Made by a program: the position numbers and the translations under genes | Shown here: positions 6,956-7,939 of the stretch, piece after piece | Layout of the letters: every line of letters starts with the position of its first letter | Numbering within the stretch: position 1 is the stretch's first letter | From: Candidatus Brocadiaceae bacterium | Lineage (GTDB): Bacteria > Planctomycetota > Brocadiia > SM23-32 | Assembly (NCBI GenBank): GCA_003567495.1 | Contig: PWZK01000284.1 | Coordinates: 1-7,939 of the forward strand | Direction: 5' to 3' | DNA: 7,939 nt | Notes under the pieces: generated by a model | What the model was told of the DNA's origin: nothing | The model's input: only the letters and a program-made list of their open reading frames with translations | Databases searched by the model: none

Positions 6956-6964
6956 GCCGACACT

Positions 6965-7756
6965 TTAACGGTTGCCAAGGTATGCTGCGATATAATCATC
7001 GCAATAAATCTGCTTTTCCATGAGCAGCTCGGCGGTAATTCCGGCTTCCATCAGCTCCCGGTCGGTCGGATCCATTATCGCACCGTCCAGGCCCGCGGAA
7101 ATCGCCATTACAAGATACGTGCTGTTAATCAGGCTCCTGAGCTTACAGCTCTGACTTACATTTGAAAGGCCGAGTATGAACTTCGGCGGGGGATCGCTGA
7201 GCACCTTGAGCTGACGAAGCGTTTCCATAACTGCTACAGGCTGCTTGGGCGCCACGTTTACGGGCAGGATCACGGGGTCTATGTATAGATCGGTAACGTC
7301 CAGCCCGTATTCCATCGCCTTGGTAACTATGGTGGCTCCCATGGCAACGCGGCTGTCGGCATCGCTTGGCACGCCGCTTTTATCGATAGTCAGCGCTATG
7401 AGCTGAGCGCTGTTTTCGACAGCAAGCGGGACAAAGCTGTCAAGCTGCTCTTCGGTGGACTTGGAAGAGTTTATGATCGGTGGACACTCACATGCCTTCA
7501 ATGCCTCGGCCATCACGTCATATTTGGTGGTGTCGATACACAACGGCACATCTGTGACTTCCTGCACGCATTCGACAAGCCAGAGCATATTCTCCATCGC
7601 CTTTCCCCTGGCCGTGCCCACGTTTATGTCCAGCGCATCGGCGCCGCACTCGATTTGCCGGCGTGCGACCTGCTGTACTATCGATTTATCGCGATTTTCG
7701 ATCCCCCGCTTCACGTCTCCAAACATACCGTTTATTCTTTCACCGATTACGAACAT
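6965..7756 (-). CDS. acsE: AcsE-type methyltetrahydrofolate:corrinoid/iron-sulfur protein methyltransferase
   Basis: AcsE moves the methyl group of 5-methyltetrahydrofolate to the cobalt of the corrinoid iron-sulfur protein in the Wood-Ljungdahl pathway. The 263-residue protein is almost the length of the Moorella enzyme (262) and, from memory of that sequence, aligns essentially without gaps. The N-terminus GERINGMFGDVKR, DINVG (43-47), CIDTTKYD (73-80), INSS (95-98), DLYIDPVILPVNVA (156-169) and LGLSNVSQ (195-202) show the pterin-binding TIM barrel. The pterin-binding residues Asp75 and Asn96 and the catalytic Asn199 are all present at the same numbers. A TTG at 7771 is possible, but the ATG at 7756 is preferred because it gives the family N-terminus and has GAGGGA seven bases before it. 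None of the partner genes (acsCD, acsB, cooS) is in view, so the partner could be a different corrinoid protein. Dihydropteroate synthase shares the fold but lacks these motifs. Confidence 0.9.
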   Translation of the reverse strand: MFVIGERINGMFGDVKRGIENRDKSIVQQVARRQIECGADALDINVGTARGKAMENMLWLVECVQEVTDVPLCIDTTKYDVMAEALKACECPPIINSSKSTEEQLDSFVPLAVENSAQLIALTIDKSGVPSDADSRVAMGATIVTKAMEYGLDVTDLYIDPVILPVNVAPKQPVAVMETLRQLKVLSDPPPKFILGLSNVSQSCKLRSLINSTYLVMAISAGLDGAIMDPTDRELMEAGITAELLMEKQIYCDDYIAAYLGNR

Positions 7757-7790
7757 ATCTGCTTCCCTCAAAAAAATGGTAACGGATAGT

Positions 7791-7808
7791 TATAGGTCAT
7801 ATAGGTCC
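7791..7808. repeat. Two 9-bp tandem units (TATAGGTCA, TATAGGTCC), upstream of acsE
   Basis: Two contiguous units differ only at the last base and match the array at 6888-6914. They sit between the acsE ribosome binding site and the 18-bp shared motif. An array of the same unit therefore flanks acsE on both sides. Confidence 0.65.
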
Positions 7809-7826
7809 GTATATATTCAGTAAACC
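7809..7826 (-). promoter_or_regulatory. Shared 18-bp upstream motif, copy 3 (acsE)
   Basis: Read on the - strand: GGTTTACTGAATATATAC, ending 52 bases before the acsE ATG. A weak sigma-70-like reading is possible (TTTACT, 17 bases, TATGAC, each 4 of 6 matches). The identity with the degT copy extends across the whole 18 bases, which is more than a generic promoter would need. Confidence 0.4.
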
Positions 7827-7835
7827 ACGTTAAAA

Positions 7836-7917
7836 GTAGCGCAGGCGTCCTCGCCTGCATTCGTTTTTGTGCAGCGCCCCGGCCTCCCGTACGATGCAGG
7901 CGGGACGCCTGCGCTAC
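7836..7917. repeat. REP/BIME-like double palindrome (GTAGCGCAGGCGTC type)
   Basis: The arms at 7836-7860 (25 bases, starting gtagcgcaggcgtcc) and 7894-7917 (24 bases, ending cgcctgcgctac) are reverse complements apart from one extra T in the left arm. They enclose a 33-base GC-rich loop. Each arm also folds on itself: gcaggcg/cgcctgc with a 4-base loop on the left and a 3-base loop on the right. The whole can therefore switch between one long stem and two small hairpins, as in BIMEs built from paired REP units. The 7-base sequence agtaaac flanks it at 7819-7825 and 7933-7939, but the window ends there. Confidence 0.8.
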
Positions 7918-7939
7918 AAAAGGCAACCATGTAGTAAAC

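Noticed and set aside
6831..7939. Riboswitch or tRNA in the gaps around acsE
   Set aside because: No cloverleaf or recognisable cobalamin or folate riboswitch core was found; the visible structure is explained by repeats.

Overview
The window holds one gene cut by the left edge on the + strand, then five complete genes, all on the - strand. In genome order these are a DegT-family sugar aminotransferase, an NAD(P)-dependent aldehyde dehydrogenase, MurA, PrmC and an AcsE-type pterin methyltransferase. Transcription of the - strand therefore runs acsE, then prmC-murA-aldehyde dehydrogenase, then degT, and it converges on the + strand gene at about 1.7-1.9 kb. No tRNA, rRNA, CRISPR array, transposase or phage gene is visible.

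Organism: a bacterium with peptidoglycan (murA) and folate- and corrinoid-linked one-carbon metabolism (acsE), so probably an anaerobe. The + strand gene is a long beta-propeller protein with a cysteine-rich CTCSY block and a C-terminal malectin-like domain. I associate this architecture with Planctomycetota, Lentisphaerota/Verrucomicrobiota, Armatimonadota, Hydrogenedentota and similar groups. The dispersed GTAGCGCAGGCGTC palindromes and short tandem repeats between genes fit the same groups. The phylum is an inference and cannot be fixed from this window.

Layout: 3-1673 propeller/malectin gene (5' end missing); 1674-1944 convergent gap with a 15-bp tandem duplication and a palindrome plus three 19-bp repeats; 1945-3042 degT; 3043-3117 gap with a shared 18-bp motif and one arm of a 15-bp perfect inverted repeat; 3118-4527 aldehyde dehydrogenase; 4538-5866 murA, whose stop codon forms part of the dehydrogenase ribosome binding site; 5867-5927 gap with four 7-bp repeats; 5928-6830 prmC; 6831-6964 gap with an inverted repeat and 9-bp repeats; 6965-7756 acsE; 7757-7939 gap with more 9-bp repeats and an 82-bp REP/BIME-like double hairpin.

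How the genes work together: prmC (modifies translation release factors) and murA (first committed step of peptidoglycan synthesis) are housekeeping genes that often sit together. The dehydrogenase looks translationally coupled to murA but has no obvious functional link to it. AcsE and the aminotransferase appear to be separate units. The genes are conventional. The most unusual signal lies between them: every gap has its own repeat structure except the 10-base murA-dehydrogenase junction, and an 18-bp sequence recurs in the same orientation upstream of degT, prmC and acsE. I found no convincing previously undescribed protein system here.
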